Assembly (NCBI GenBank): GCA_025934375.1
Contig: JAICYD010000056.1
Span: 1 to 42,693, forward strand
Origin: Streptosporangiaceae bacterium
Lineage (GTDB): Bacteria > Actinomycetota > Actinomycetes > Streptosporangiales > Streptosporangiaceae
Direction: 5' to 3'
Length of the DNA: 42,693 nucleotides
Shown here piece after piece: positions 16,114-24,589 of this stretch. A program made the position numbers and the translations under genes. Position 1 is the stretch's first letter; every line of letters starts with the position of its first letter. Below the pieces are notes generated by a model, which was not told the DNA's origin, did not search any database, and saw only the letters and a list, made by a program, of their open reading frames with translations.

Positions 16114-17537
16114 ATGCCGGACGCTCAGCCGAACGACCAGCCGCCCGCTCAGCCGAGCGCCGGGCCTCACGACCAGCCGGACGCCGGACGTCATGGCCAG
16201 CCGGACGCTCCACCTGGCGGCCACGCCGGCACCGGACCTCGCCACCGGGCAGGCGGTGAGTTGCACCTCGCGGTCGCGCTGGACGGGGCCGGGTGGCATC
16301 CGGCCGCCTGGCGGGAGCCGGACGCGCGGCCGCGCGACCTGTTCACGGCCGGGTACTGGGCGGACCTGGCGATCGAGGCCGAGCGCGGCCTGCTGGACTT
16401 CATCACCATCGAGGACTCGCTCGGCATCCAGTCGGCCAACCGGTTTGGCGGGGTCGACAACCGGGCCGACCAGGTGCGCGGACGGCTCGACGCGGTGCTC
16501 ATCGCCGCCCGCATCGCCCCGCTGACCAGGCACGTCGGCATCGTCCCGACCGCGACGATGACGCACACCGAGCCGTTTCACGTGTCCACGGCGCTGGCGA
16601 CGCTCGACTACGTCAGCGGCGGCCGGGCGGGCTGGCGGCCGCAGTTGTCTCCGCAGCCGGAGCAGGCCAGGCACTTCGGGCACCGCGAGCTGCCATCGCT
16701 GCCGGTCAGCAGCTTCACCGACCCGGATGCCCAGCCAGCAATCCGGGAGCGGTTCGACGAGGGCGCGGACTTCATCGAGGTGGTCCGGCGGCTGTGGGAC
16801 TCCTGGGAGGACGACGCGGTCATCCGCGATGCCGCCACCGGCCGGTTCATCGACCGTGACAAGCTGCACTACATCGACTTCGAGGGGCGCTGGTTCAGCG
16901 TCCGGGGCCCGTCGATCACGCCCCGGCCGCCGCAGGGCCAGCTTCCCGTCGTGGTGCTGGCGCACGCTCAGGTTCCCTACGAGCTCGCCGCCCGCGCCGC
17001 CGACATCGCGTTCATCACCCCCGGCAGCGCCGACCACGCCGAGCAGGTCATCGCGCAGGTGCGGGCGGCGGCCAGGGACGTGGGGCGGGAGGTGGCGCCG
17101 CCAGCGGGGACGGCAGTCACCGGCGGGCTCGGGCCAATGCGGGTGTACGCCGACCTGACCGTCTTCCTGGACGACAGCGACAGCGCCGCGATCGCGCGCA
17201 AGCAGCGGCTGGACCGCGCCGACGGGGCTGACTACCCCTCCCGGGGGTCCGGGGGGTCGTCCCCCCGGGAGAAGGCAGCGACACCGCCATCTTCACCGGG
17301 ACGGCGGGGCAACTGGCCGACCTGCTGCTGGACTGGCGGCGCCCGGGCCTGTCCGGATTCCGGCTGCGGCCCGGCGCGCTCCCCCATGACCTGGAGCAGA
17401 TCACGCGGAAGCTGGTCCCGGCGCTGCAAGCGCGCGGGGCGTTCCGGGCCGCCTACGCCGCGGGAACCCTGCGCGAGCGGCTCGGCCTGGCTCCCCGGCC
17501 GGCCAATCGTTACGCGAAAGCGGGGTCAGCGACGTGA
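16114..17537 (+). pseudogene. Luciferase-like (LLM) flavin monooxygenase, frameshifted at a G/C palindrome
   Basis: Frame 1 from ATG 16114 (RBS GGGAG at 16103-16107) encodes a bacterial-luciferase-like FMN monooxygenase of the NtaA/SnaA type: DFITIEDSLGIQSANRFGG, a TLDYVSGGRAGWRPQLSP motif and GPSITPRPPQGQLPVVVLAH. An odd Gln/Pro/Asp-rich N-terminal stretch of ~45 residues precedes it. After GADY (17235) the family sequence resumes in another frame as SDTAIFTGTAGQLADLLLDW and runs to the TGA at 17535-17537, overlapping the next GTG. Between them lie 41 nt (17236-17276) containing a strong hairpin. Either the insertion broke the gene or one base was lost in sequencing the G/C runs. Otherwise it is complete, at ~460 residues. 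Confidence 0.75.
17238..17271 (+). repeat. Perfect G/C inverted repeat at the frameshift site
   Basis: CTCCCGGGGG (17238-17247) and CCCCCGGGAG (17262-17271) are exact inverted repeats. An alternative, tighter stem pairs CCGGGGGG (17249-17256) with CCCCCCGG (17261-17268) around TCGT. The element sits inside the first luciferase-like gene exactly where its frame is lost. It resembles small palindromic inserts seen in GC-rich actinobacterial DNA. Confidence 0.8.
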
Positions 17538-18922
17538 GCAAGCAGGTCATCCTGGGGGCGCACTTCCCCGGGGTCAACAACCACGCCGTGTGGAGCGACC
17601 CGCGGTCGGGCAGCCAGATCGACTTCGCGTCGTTCGCCCACCTGGCGCGGGCCGCCGAGGCCGGCAAGTTCGACTTCATCTTCCTGGCCGAAGGGCTCGC
17701 GCTGCGCGAGCAGCGCGGCCAGATCCACGACCTCGACGTGGTCGGCCGGCCGCACACGCTAGCCATATTGTCGGCGCTGGCTGCCGTCACCGACCACCTG
17801 GGGCTGGTCGGCACGAACCAGGCGACCTATAACGAGCCCTACGACCTGGCCCGGCAGTACGCGACGCTGGATCACCTGTCCGGCGGGCGAGCGGGCTGGA
17901 ACGTGGTCACCTCCCCCGACGCGTTCACCGGGCGCAACTTCCGGCGCGGCGGCTACCTGAACCCGAAGGACCGCTACGTTCGCGCCGCCGAGTTCGTCCA
18001 GGTCGCCCGCGAGCTGTGGGAATCCTGGCCGCCGGGGGCGATTGCCGCCGACAAGAACGCCGCGCGGTTCCTGGCTGGGAATGCTGGCGACGGGCCGGGC
18101 TCGTTCGGCTATGAAGGCGCGAATATCAATATCTCAGGGAACTTCAACGTCCCGAGGAGCGCGCAGGTCCACCCGGTGATCTTGCAGGCCGGCGACTCTG
18201 ACGGCGGGCGGGAGTTCGCGGCGTCGTCGGCGGATGGCATCTTCACCCGGCACTCGTCGTACGAGGCGGGGCGGGAGTTCTACGCGAACGCCAAGTCGCG
18301 GCTGGCCCGGTACGGGCGGTCCCCGGACAGCCTGAAGGTGCTGCCGGGATCGACGTTCGTCCTCGGCGATACGCCCGCCGAGGCCGTCGAGTACGCGCGG
18401 TACGTGCGGCGGCAGCAGGTCAGCCCGCAGACCGCGATCTTGCTGCTGGAACAGCTGTGGAACGCCGACCTGTCCTCGTTTGACGCCGAAGGGCCGCTGC
18501 CGGACTTCGACCCGGTGCCGCAGGCCCGGTCGATCATCGCGGGGCGGGCGCGGATGTACGACGACCCGGTCGCGACCGCGCGCAAGTGGCGGGCGATCGC
18601 GGAGGAGAAGAAGCTGTCCATCCGCGACCTGATCATCGAGGTCACCGGGCGGCAGAACCTCATCGGGACGCCCGCGGCGGTCGCCGAGGAGATGATCCGG
18701 TATGTCCATGACGACGTGTGCGACGGGTTCATCCTCGTGCCGCACCTGATCCCGTCGGGGCTGGACTCCTTCGTCGAGAAGGTGGTGCCGCGACTGCAGG
18801 AACGCGGCGTGCTCCGGGCGGACTACTCGCCGGGGGCGACGCTTCGCGAGAACATGGGCCTAGCGCCGGCCCGGCCGGCCGCCGCGTGGGAAGCAGCCCG
18901 AAAGGAGGCCGCCAGTGCCTGA
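17534..18922 (+). CDS. NtaA/DszA/SnaA-type FMN-dependent monooxygenase (LLM class)
   Basis: This 462-residue flavin monooxygenase uses FMNH2 from a separate reductase. Family marks are GVNNHAVWSDPRSGSQIDFA, KFDFIFLAEGLALRE, the TLDHLSGGRAGWNVVTSPDA motif and NPKDRYVRAAEFV. Relatives oxidise nitrilotriacetate, dibenzothiophene sulfone or similar sulfur and nitrogen compounds. The GTG start (17534) overlaps the stop of the preceding luciferase-like gene (GTGA), and its 3' end overlaps the next gene by 8 bp, so the three form one transcription unit. No flavin reductase gene lies beside it. The actual substrate cannot be read; scavenging of sulfur from organic compounds is a reasonable guess. Confidence 0.9.
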   Translation: MSKQVILGAHFPGVNNHAVWSDPRSGSQIDFASFAHLARAAEAGKFDFIFLAEGLALREQRGQIHDLDVVGRPHTLAILSALAAVTDHLGLVGTNQATYNEPYDLARQYATLDHLSGGRAGWNVVTSPDAFTGRNFRRGGYLNPKDRYVRAAEFVQVARELWESWPPGAIAADKNAARFLAGNAGDGPGSFGYEGANINISGNFNVPRSAQVHPVILQAGDSDGGREFAASSADGIFTRHSSYEAGREFYANAKSRLARYGRSPDSLKVLPGSTFVLGDTPAEAVEYARYVRRQQVSPQTAILLLEQLWNADLSSFDAEGPLPDFDPVPQARSIIAGRARMYDDPVATARKWRAIAEEKKLSIRDLIIEVTGRQNLIGTPAAVAEEMIRYVHDDVCDGFILVPHLIPSGLDSFVEKVVPRLQERGVLRADYSPGATLRENMGLAPARPAAAWEAARKEAASA

Positions 18923-20090
18923 CCGGCCGGCCCCATTGTCGATCCTGGACCTCGCCCCGGTGGTGGAGGGCTCCACCCACGCGCAGGCGCTGCGCAACTC
19001 ACTCGACCTCGCCCGGCACGCCGAGCAGGCCGGCTACCTGCGGTACTGGGTAGCCGAGCACCACTTCTCCCCGGGGGTCGCGGCAGCCTCCCCCGCGGTG
19101 CTCATCTCCGCCATCGCCGCGGCGACCACACGGATCCGGGTGGGCTCGGGCGCGGTGCAGCTCGGGCACCAGACGCCGCTGGCGGTGGTTGAGGCGTTTG
19201 GCACGCTCTGCGGCCTGTACCCGGGGCGGATCGACCTGGGGCTGGGGCGCTCCGGGCAGCGGCGGCTGGAGGAGCGGCGCCGGCAGTCGGGGGGCGCGCA
19301 ATCCTCGGGGGGGCCGCGCGGCGCGGCCGGCGGCGTGGCGGGTGACGCCCGGGTGGTGAACGGGCTGCTGATCCCGCCGCACTACTCCCAGGGCGACCTG
19401 CTGAAGTCACCCCGGTTCGCGCTGAACGCCGCGCTGCTGCAGCAGCCGGGCGCGGTGACGCCCGACTTCGGGGAGCAGGTGAACGACATCCTCGCCTTCC
19501 TGGCGGGCACGTGGACCTCGGCCGACGGCATCTCGATGACGGCGGTGCCGGGCGCGGGCGCGGACGCCGAGGTGTGGATCCTGGGCTCCAGCGGCGGGCA
19601 AAGCGCCCGGGTGGCCGGTGCGCTCGGGCTCCCGTTCGCGGCGAACTACCACGTCAGCCCGTCGACGGTGCTGGAGGCCGCACAGTCCTACCGTTCCGCG
19701 TTCCGGCCGTCGCCGGCGCTGTCCGCGCCGCACGTCATGGTGTCGGCCGACGTGGTGGTCGCCCCGACCGACGCCGCGGCCCGGGAACTGGCGGCCGGGT
19801 ACCCGCTGTGGGTGCGCTCGGTGCGCTCGCCCGTGGGCGCGGCGGAATACCCGTCGCCGGCCACGGTGGCCGCTCACCGGTGGACCGAACGCGACGCGGC
19901 GCTGGTCGAGGACCGGGTCGCCACGCAATTCGTCGGCTCGCCCGCCACGGTGGCCAAGTCCCTGCGCATCCTGCAGGACGCCAGCGACGCCGATGAGCTG
20001 CTGGTCACGACGATCACGCACTCACACGCGGACCGGGTCCGGTCCTTCGAGCTGCTGGCCCGGGAGTGGGGCCTGACCCATACACCCTAA
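18915..20090 (+). CDS. Luciferase-like flavin oxidoreductase (MsnO8-like LLM class)
   Basis: This 391-residue protein begins PLSILDLAPVVEGSTHAQAL, with YLRYWVAEHHFSPGVAAASP and RIRVGSGAVQLGHQTPLAVV, the pattern of the MsnO8-like branch of LLM flavin enzymes. A nucleotide- and Gly-binding LGSSGGQSARVAGALGLPFA segment is at ~215-235. A Gly/Arg/Ser-rich stretch of ~30 residues (about 117-145) interrupts the usual loop after GRIDLGLGRS. The GTG start is strongly supported by AAAGGAGG (18901-18908). It overlaps the end of the preceding gene, and its own last 69 bp overlap the opposite-strand DUF202 gene. It acts with FMN or F420-like cofactors in relatives; the cofactor here is not certain. Confidence 0.88.
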   Translation: MPDRPAPLSILDLAPVVEGSTHAQALRNSLDLARHAEQAGYLRYWVAEHHFSPGVAAASPAVLISAIAAATTRIRVGSGAVQLGHQTPLAVVEAFGTLCGLYPGRIDLGLGRSGQRRLEERRRQSGGAQSSGGPRGAAGGVAGDARVVNGLLIPPHYSQGDLLKSPRFALNAALLQQPGAVTPDFGEQVNDILAFLAGTWTSADGISMTAVPGAGADAEVWILGSSGGQSARVAGALGLPFAANYHVSPSTVLEAAQSYRSAFRPSPALSAPHVMVSADVVVAPTDAAARELAAGYPLWVRSVRSPVGAAEYPSPATVAAHRWTERDAALVEDRVATQFVGSPATVAKSLRILQDASDADELLVTTITHSHADRVRSFELLAREWGLTHTP

Positions 20091-20441
20091 CGGGCCCGCT
20101 TGGGGAAGCCGCAGGGCGGCGTCAGGGCCGGTCAGCGCGATGATCAGCGAGAGCAGGGCGACGGCGACGATCGAGACGGTGATCAGTCCCAGCCGCTGCG
20201 CGCCGGGGCGCCGCATCCAGCCGAGCCGCCAGACGACGGCGGCCATCGCCAAGATGACCAGCCCGGAGGCGACGCTGACCTTGAGCACGGCCCCGCCGAG
20301 GGCGGCGAACGAGATCGCCGTGCGGGTCCACGCCAGCGAGGTGCGCTCCCTCGCCAGGCCGGGGTCGCTTTCCTCGGGGTCATCCGGCAGCGGGGGCTCA
20401 GGCTGGCCGGGCGCCGGGGGCGCGGTCACCGGGCCCGTCAC
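20022..20441 (-). CDS. DUF202 membrane protein (second of a pair)
   Basis: This 139-residue membrane protein starts with a Pro-rich acidic tail, then has the DUF202 signature LARERTSLAWTRTAISFAAL (~30-50) and three hydrophobic segments. DUF202 proteins (YidH and relatives) have unknown function. The GTG at 20441 overlaps the TGA of the upstream DUF202 gene by 4 bp, so the two are translationally coupled and may form a heteromer. The last ~25 residues are not hydrophobic and run antisense into the luciferase-like gene, suggesting loss of the original stop codon. Confidence 0.8.
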   Translation of the reverse strand: MTGPVTAPPAPGQPEPPLPDDPEESDPGLARERTSLAWTRTAISFAALGGAVLKVSVASGLVILAMAAVVWRLGWMRRPGAQRLGLITVSIVAVALLSLIIALTGPDAALRLPQAGPLGCMGQAPLPGQQLEGPDPVRV

Positions 20442-20827
20442 CGGGCCGCGGACAAGATCAAGACGATGGCGGAGATCACCGCCATGACGGTGATGTTCGC
20501 CGCCAGCAGCCAGGGCAGGACCGTGCGGGGCAGCGGCTGCCCGTGCCGCAGCGCCCGCTGGTTGCGCATCCACTCGCCATAGGCGACGACGGCGAGCACC
20601 GCGCCCAAGACGATCAGCGGGACGCCGAGCAGGTGGCGGCCGACGGGAACGCCCGGGAAGGGCGGCAGCAACTGCACGATGCCCAGGCCGGCCACGACGA
20701 GTGCGAGCGCGGTGCGACTCCAGGCGAGGAAGGTCCGCTCGTTCGCGAACGTGAACCGGGGATCAGGCTCGGTTCCCTCATCCAGCCCGGTCCCGCGAGG
20801 CCACACCCAGCGCCACGGTGCCGCCAT
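20438..20827 (-). CDS. DUF202 membrane protein (first of a pair)
   Basis: This protein of about 129 residues has DPRFTFANERTFLAWSRTAL followed by hydrophobic segments (ALVVAGLGIVQLL, HLLGVPLIVLGAVLAVVAYG, LLAANITVMAVISAIVLIL), the YidH/DUF202 arrangement. ATG 20827 has a GAGGGGG run 8 nt upstream. ATG 20854 (nine more residues) is an alternative with a weaker site. The function of the family is unknown. The position after the SCO1-like and NDH-2 genes suggests a membrane or respiratory context, which is inference. Confidence 0.82.
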   Translation of the reverse strand: MAAPWRWVWPRGTGLDEGTEPDPRFTFANERTFLAWSRTALALVVAGLGIVQLLPPFPGVPVGRHLLGVPLIVLGAVLAVVAYGEWMRNQRALRHGQPLPRTVLPWLLAANITVMAVISAIVLILSAAR

Positions 20828-20925
20828 CGCGCAGGCCCCCTCGGCTAGCTTCATACGTGCCAGGACAGCTCCATTGTGCCCGCTAGTCGCCCGGTACGGC
20901 GGGAGACGGCCCGGCCATGTCGAGG

Positions 20926-22143
20926 TCAGCCCGAGTGGGCGGCGACCGCCGCCTCGATCTGGGATACCGGCAGCCAGCCGTCGTGGGACCAGGTGATCTT
21001 GCCCGCGGCGTTCACCAGGGTTAGCCACGGCTGGTCCTGCACGCCGTACCCGTCGGCGAGCCGCCCGCTCTCATCCAGCCCGATCCGGTAGCGCAGGTCG
21101 AGCCCGGACAGGAACTTGGACACGGCGGCGGGCGAGGCCTCTGTCACCGTCTCGTTCACCACCGCGAGCTCGGGCAGGCGCCCCCCGGCGGCCGTCGCCT
21201 GGTACGCGTTCAGGCTGACCAGCTGGGACTTCAGGTCAGAGACCTCGGCGAGCCAGGTCGCGAAGAACACCACCAAGCGCGGCTTGCCCGGCCCGAGCGC
21301 GACGGTGGTGCCCTCGGGGGCGGGCGAGGCGGGCGCGGCCGGCAGCGAGACCCGCGCCGTCGGGCCCTGCCCCGGGATGGTGGCCAGCGACTGCTGACTG
21401 GCCAGCTTCGGGTGACCGGGGAGCAGGCCGGAGATGTCGTGGGCCAGCACCTGCGCGGACTGGCCGATGCCGGTGTAGGCCATCTGGGTCAGGTAGACCT
21501 TCCGCAGCCGCCCCTGCTGGTCGATGAGGAACAGCGCCGGCGTGTGGTCGATCGCGCCATTGTCGATCTGGACGGCGATGTGGTAGTCCGACCACACCTT
21601 CTTGAGCTGAGCGCGGGAGCCGGTGAGGAAGGCCCACTGGTTGACCATGCCGTGGTCGCGGGAGTAGGCCAGCACGTTGGAGACGCCGACCGCGTCCGGG
21701 TTGGCGTCCACGCCGAGGAGCTGGACCGAGCTCCCGGCCTGGCCGAGCAGTTCCTTGGCCCAGACCATGCCCTGCGTGGTCAGCGGGCATATATTGGTGC
21801 ACTCGGCGTCCTCAAACCCGAGCAGGATGACCTTGCCGCGGAACTGGCTCAGCGACATCGGCTGGCCGAACTGGTTGACAAGGCGGAAGTCGGGGGCCAG
21901 GGAGGTCCCCAGCGAGGTGCCCAGGTCGATGTTCGGGTTCGACTGCGCCGCGGTGCCCGTCGCGCTGCCGGCGCCCTGGCCTGTGCCCGCCCCGGCCGAT
22001 GCGCTGGAGGATGGCGAGCCTGAGCAGCCGGCCAGCGCTCCCCCGCCGATGATCGCCAGGGCGGCCAGCGCGGCGACCGCCCCGCGCCACCGCCTGCCGG
22101 TGACGTGCTTGTCGCGGACTGGGGGCGGCGCGGAGTGAGTCAC
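20926..22143 (-). CDS. SCO1/SenC-like lipoprotein fused to a cysteine-less thioredoxin-like domain
   Basis: This 405-residue exported lipoprotein has a lipobox GGALAGC (Cys40), then a Ser/Gly-rich spacer. The SCO1 domain (~80-240) has the copper-binding CTNIC motif (C115, C119) and the partner His in DHTPALFLID (~200). SCO1 proteins deliver copper to cytochrome c oxidase or act as thiol reductases. A second thioredoxin-like domain follows (~285-405), with LVVFFATWLAEVSDL where active TlpA proteins have WCxxC, so both cysteines are gone. The closing WLTLVNAAGKITWSHDGWLP is typical of TlpA folds. The gene is 40 bp downstream of the NDH-2 gene and probably co-transcribed. Confidence 0.87.
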   Translation of the reverse strand: MTHSAPPPVRDKHVTGRRWRGAVAALAALAIIGGGALAGCSGSPSSSASAGAGTGQGAGSATGTAAQSNPNIDLGTSLGTSLAPDFRLVNQFGQPMSLSQFRGKVILLGFEDAECTNICPLTTQGMVWAKELLGQAGSSVQLLGVDANPDAVGVSNVLAYSRDHGMVNQWAFLTGSRAQLKKVWSDYHIAVQIDNGAIDHTPALFLIDQQGRLRKVYLTQMAYTGIGQSAQVLAHDISGLLPGHPKLASQQSLATIPGQGPTARVSLPAAPASPAPEGTTVALGPGKPRLVVFFATWLAEVSDLKSQLVSLNAYQATAAGGRLPELAVVNETVTEASPAAVSKFLSGLDLRYRIGLDESGRLADGYGVQDQPWLTLVNAAGKITWSHDGWLPVSQIEAAVAAHSG

Positions 22144-22183
22144 CCTGCCGAGACTACTACACGTGGTCGTAGTTGGCTCGCCT

Positions 22184-23449
22184 TCACCCCACCCGCCGGC
22201 TCGCGGGCGGGTCGTCGCCGACGATCACGCCGCCGCCGTGTCCCCAGGCGATGTACCGCCAGGTCAAGTTGATCAGCGTGGAAACCCGGTTGCGGCCGCC
22301 CAGCAGGTAGAACAGGTGCAAGGCGAGCCACGCGAACCATGCGAACGTCCCGGTGACCCGCATGCCGCGCGGGAACTGGACGACGGCCGAGCGGCGCCCG
22401 ATCGTCGCCATGATCCCCTTGTCGTGATAGGCGAACGGCTCCGTCGGCTCCTTGGCGAGCAAGTGCCTGATCTGGGCGGCCACGTGCCTGCCCTCCTGCA
22501 GCGCGGGCTGGGCCAGCTGCGGGGACGGGCCGTCGGGGTAGAGCGCGATGTCCCCGGCCGCGAAGATCCGGTCCTGACCGCGGACCCGCAGGTCGGCCTC
22601 CACCAAGATCCGGCCGCCCTTGCCCTGCGGCAGGCCCCAGTCGGCGATGGCCGGGGGCGCGGCGACCCCGGCCGCCCAGACGGTCAGGTCGCTGGGCAGC
22701 ACCTGGCCGTCGCCCAGGAGCACGCTGTCGGGGCGCACCGCCTTGATCTCGGTGCCGAGCCGGATGTCGACGCCGCGGCCGACGAGTTGCCGGCGGGCGT
22801 AGTCGCGCAGCCGGGAGTTGAACGGCATCAGCAGGCCAGGCGCCATCTCGACCAGCCGGACGTGCACCCGCTCGGGGTCGACGTCGGGGAAGGTGGCCCG
22901 CAGCACCGCGCCGCGCAGCTCCCCCAGCGTGCCGGCCAGCTCCACCCCGGTGGCGCCGCCGCCGACGACGACGACGTTGAAGTCGCGGTCGCTGTTCCCG
23001 CTCATCCGCTCGTACCCGGTCATGATGTAGTCGCGCAACACGATCGCGTCAGCCCGGGTGTACAGGCCGAACGTGTTCTCGGCGGCGCCTTCGACCCCGA
23101 AGTAGGCCGCCGCCACCCCGGTCGCCAGGATCAGGTAGTCATAGCCGACGTCGCGCCCGTCGGTCAGCTTCACCCGCTGCCCGTCCGCGTCCACGCTCGC
23201 GACGTCGCCCCGCAGGTACCGGGCGGTGCCCCCCCGGGATGACCCTCCGCGCTGGCGCCCGACGAACCCGCCGACCGCGTAGGCGATGTCACCGGGGTTC
23301 AGCCCGCCGGTGGCGACCTGGTACAGCAGCGGCTGGAACGTGCTGTACAGATTCTTGTCGATGATCGTGACCTCTACGCCGGCCTTGCTGAGGCCGCTCA
23401 CCGCAGACAGGCCAGCGAATCCGGCCCCCATGATCACCACATGCGTCAT
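22184..23449 (-). CDS. Type II NADH dehydrogenase (NDH-2 family)
   Basis: This 421-residue membrane-associated flavoprotein passes electrons from NADH to quinone without pumping protons. It has an N-terminal FAD fold VVIMGAGFAGLSAVSGLSKA, YSTFQPLLYQVATGGLNPGD (~36-55), the NADH fold VVVVGGGATGVELAGTLGEL and DRIFAAGDIALYPDG for FAD. The C-terminal hydrophobic stretch TFAWFAWLALHLFYLLGGRN anchors it to the membrane. A Gly/Ser/Arg insertion (GRQRGGSSRGGTARYL) lengthens the loop near residue 70 compared with usual members. ATG 23449 overlaps the TGA of the YihY gene by 4 bp (ATGA), so translation is coupled. Confidence 0.92.
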   Translation of the reverse strand: MTHVVIMGAGFAGLSAVSGLSKAGVEVTIIDKNLYSTFQPLLYQVATGGLNPGDIAYAVGGFVGRQRGGSSRGGTARYLRGDVASVDADGQRVKLTDGRDVGYDYLILATGVAAAYFGVEGAAENTFGLYTRADAIVLRDYIMTGYERMSGNSDRDFNVVVVGGGATGVELAGTLGELRGAVLRATFPDVDPERVHVRLVEMAPGLLMPFNSRLRDYARRQLVGRGVDIRLGTEIKAVRPDSVLLGDGQVLPSDLTVWAAGVAAPPAIADWGLPQGKGGRILVEADLRVRGQDRIFAAGDIALYPDGPSPQLAQPALQEGRHVAAQIRHLLAKEPTEPFAYHDKGIMATIGRRSAVVQFPRGMRVTGTFAWFAWLALHLFYLLGGRNRVSTLINLTWRYIAWGHGGGVIVGDDPPASRRVG

Positions 23450-24486
23450 GCTGCTTTTCCCGTCTGCTTGTCGGCTCGCTCGGGTTCTCGCCCTGGCTCC
23501 GGCTTTTCCGGCTCGGGCTCCGGCTTTCTTGGATCCGGCTCTCGTGAGTGCGGCTCTCTTGGATCCGGGATGATCGGCGGAGAGGGCGGCGGGGTGCGCA
23601 GCGACCTGGGCCACATGCTCCGGCTGAGGACCACGTCGACTTCGGCGCAGTACAACGTGACCTCCGCCTGCACGTAGAGCCACCCGATCAGGCCGAGCAC
23701 CACCCCGAACGTGCCGTACAGCGACGAGGCGCGGTGCAGCTGGTGGGTGATGACGTAGCCGCCGACCACCTGCAGCACCTGCCAGACCAAGGCGGCCAGC
23801 GCCGCGCCGATCCGCAGGTCGTGCCAGGGGATCTTGCGCAGGGTCGCGACCCGGAACGCGAGCCAGAACACCCCGATGTTCAGCACCAGGGAGATCGCTA
23901 TGGCGCCGACCTGGGCGCCGAATCCGGTCAGCCAGTGCCCGGCCCCGCCGGCCAGGCCGGACAGGAAGCTGGTGACCACCAGGCCGAGGCCGACGATGAG
24001 CACTAGTCCCCACCCGTACAGCCATCCCCAGGGAAAGCCGAGCCGCCGGTCACGCGGTATCCCCCACGCGGTGCACATGGCATTTTGCATCGCGCCTGCC
24101 AGCCCGCGGGTACCGAACAGCAGCACCACGACGCCGATCCCGAGCGGCAGCCCGGTGCCGTCAACGGTGCCGAGCCGGGTGCCGATCTCGGCGCCGATCA
24201 CCGGATACTGCGCGAGCGCCGAATTGAGCAGGTCATCCCGTAGCGCGGGGTTGTTCTTCAGCGTCATGTCGAGGATCGTGACGAAGATCAGCAACAGCGG
24301 GAACACCGCGAGGAACCCGTAATAGGAGATGAGCGCGGCAAGATACCCGGCCTGGTCGTCCTGGAACTTCTTCCAGACCGCCGCCGGGACCGCTGTGACC
24401 GCCCGTCGCCGCTGCCAGCTATCCGCGGCCGCGAGCGCCCGGTCCATCCATTGCATCGCGTTCAAAGGCCTACCCGCTGTTCGCAC
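23446..24486 (-). CDS. YihY/BrkB-family membrane protein
   Basis: This protein of ~346 residues has six transmembrane segments. It carries the YihY core: AGYLAALISYYGFLAVFPLL, LYGWGLVLIVGLGLVVTSFL and LYGTFGVVLGLIGWLYVQAE near the end. The family was once called ribonuclease BN, but that assignment was withdrawn, and its transport or envelope role is unsettled. The cytosolic C-terminal tail of ~50 residues is made of repeated Pro/Glu/Arg/Lys units and is charged and disordered. GTG 24486 is given as the start; ATG 24456 and ATG 24447 are alternatives, none with a clear ribosome binding site. It heads the run of respiratory genes. Confidence 0.88.
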   Translation of the reverse strand: MRTAGRPLNAMQWMDRALAAADSWQRRRAVTAVPAAVWKKFQDDQAGYLAALISYYGFLAVFPLLLIFVTILDMTLKNNPALRDDLLNSALAQYPVIGAEIGTRLGTVDGTGLPLGIGVVVLLFGTRGLAGAMQNAMCTAWGIPRDRRLGFPWGWLYGWGLVLIVGLGLVVTSFLSGLAGGAGHWLTGFGAQVGAIAISLVLNIGVFWLAFRVATLRKIPWHDLRIGAALAALVWQVLQVVGGYVITHQLHRASSLYGTFGVVLGLIGWLYVQAEVTLYCAEVDVVLSRSMWPRSLRTPPPSPPIIPDPREPHSREPDPRKPEPEPEKPEPGREPERADKQTGKAA

Positions 24487-24589
24487 CCCAATTCACCATG
24501 GATTCTTCCGAACGCTCCCGGGGGTCCCGATAGCTACCCGCCTCTACTCCGCAATGGTCGACGGCGCCCGTCAGCGGCGCTCGTGGATA

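Noticed and set aside
17236..17832. Continuation of the first luciferase-like frame after the palindrome
   Set aside because: After 17236 this frame loses family similarity and overlaps the next gene in another frame; the true continuation lies in the frame ending at 17537.
22163..23242. Long plus-strand ORF opposite the NDH-2 gene
   Set aside because: It mirrors the coding strand in GC-rich DNA and lacks motifs; the minus-strand protein carries full NDH-2 motifs.
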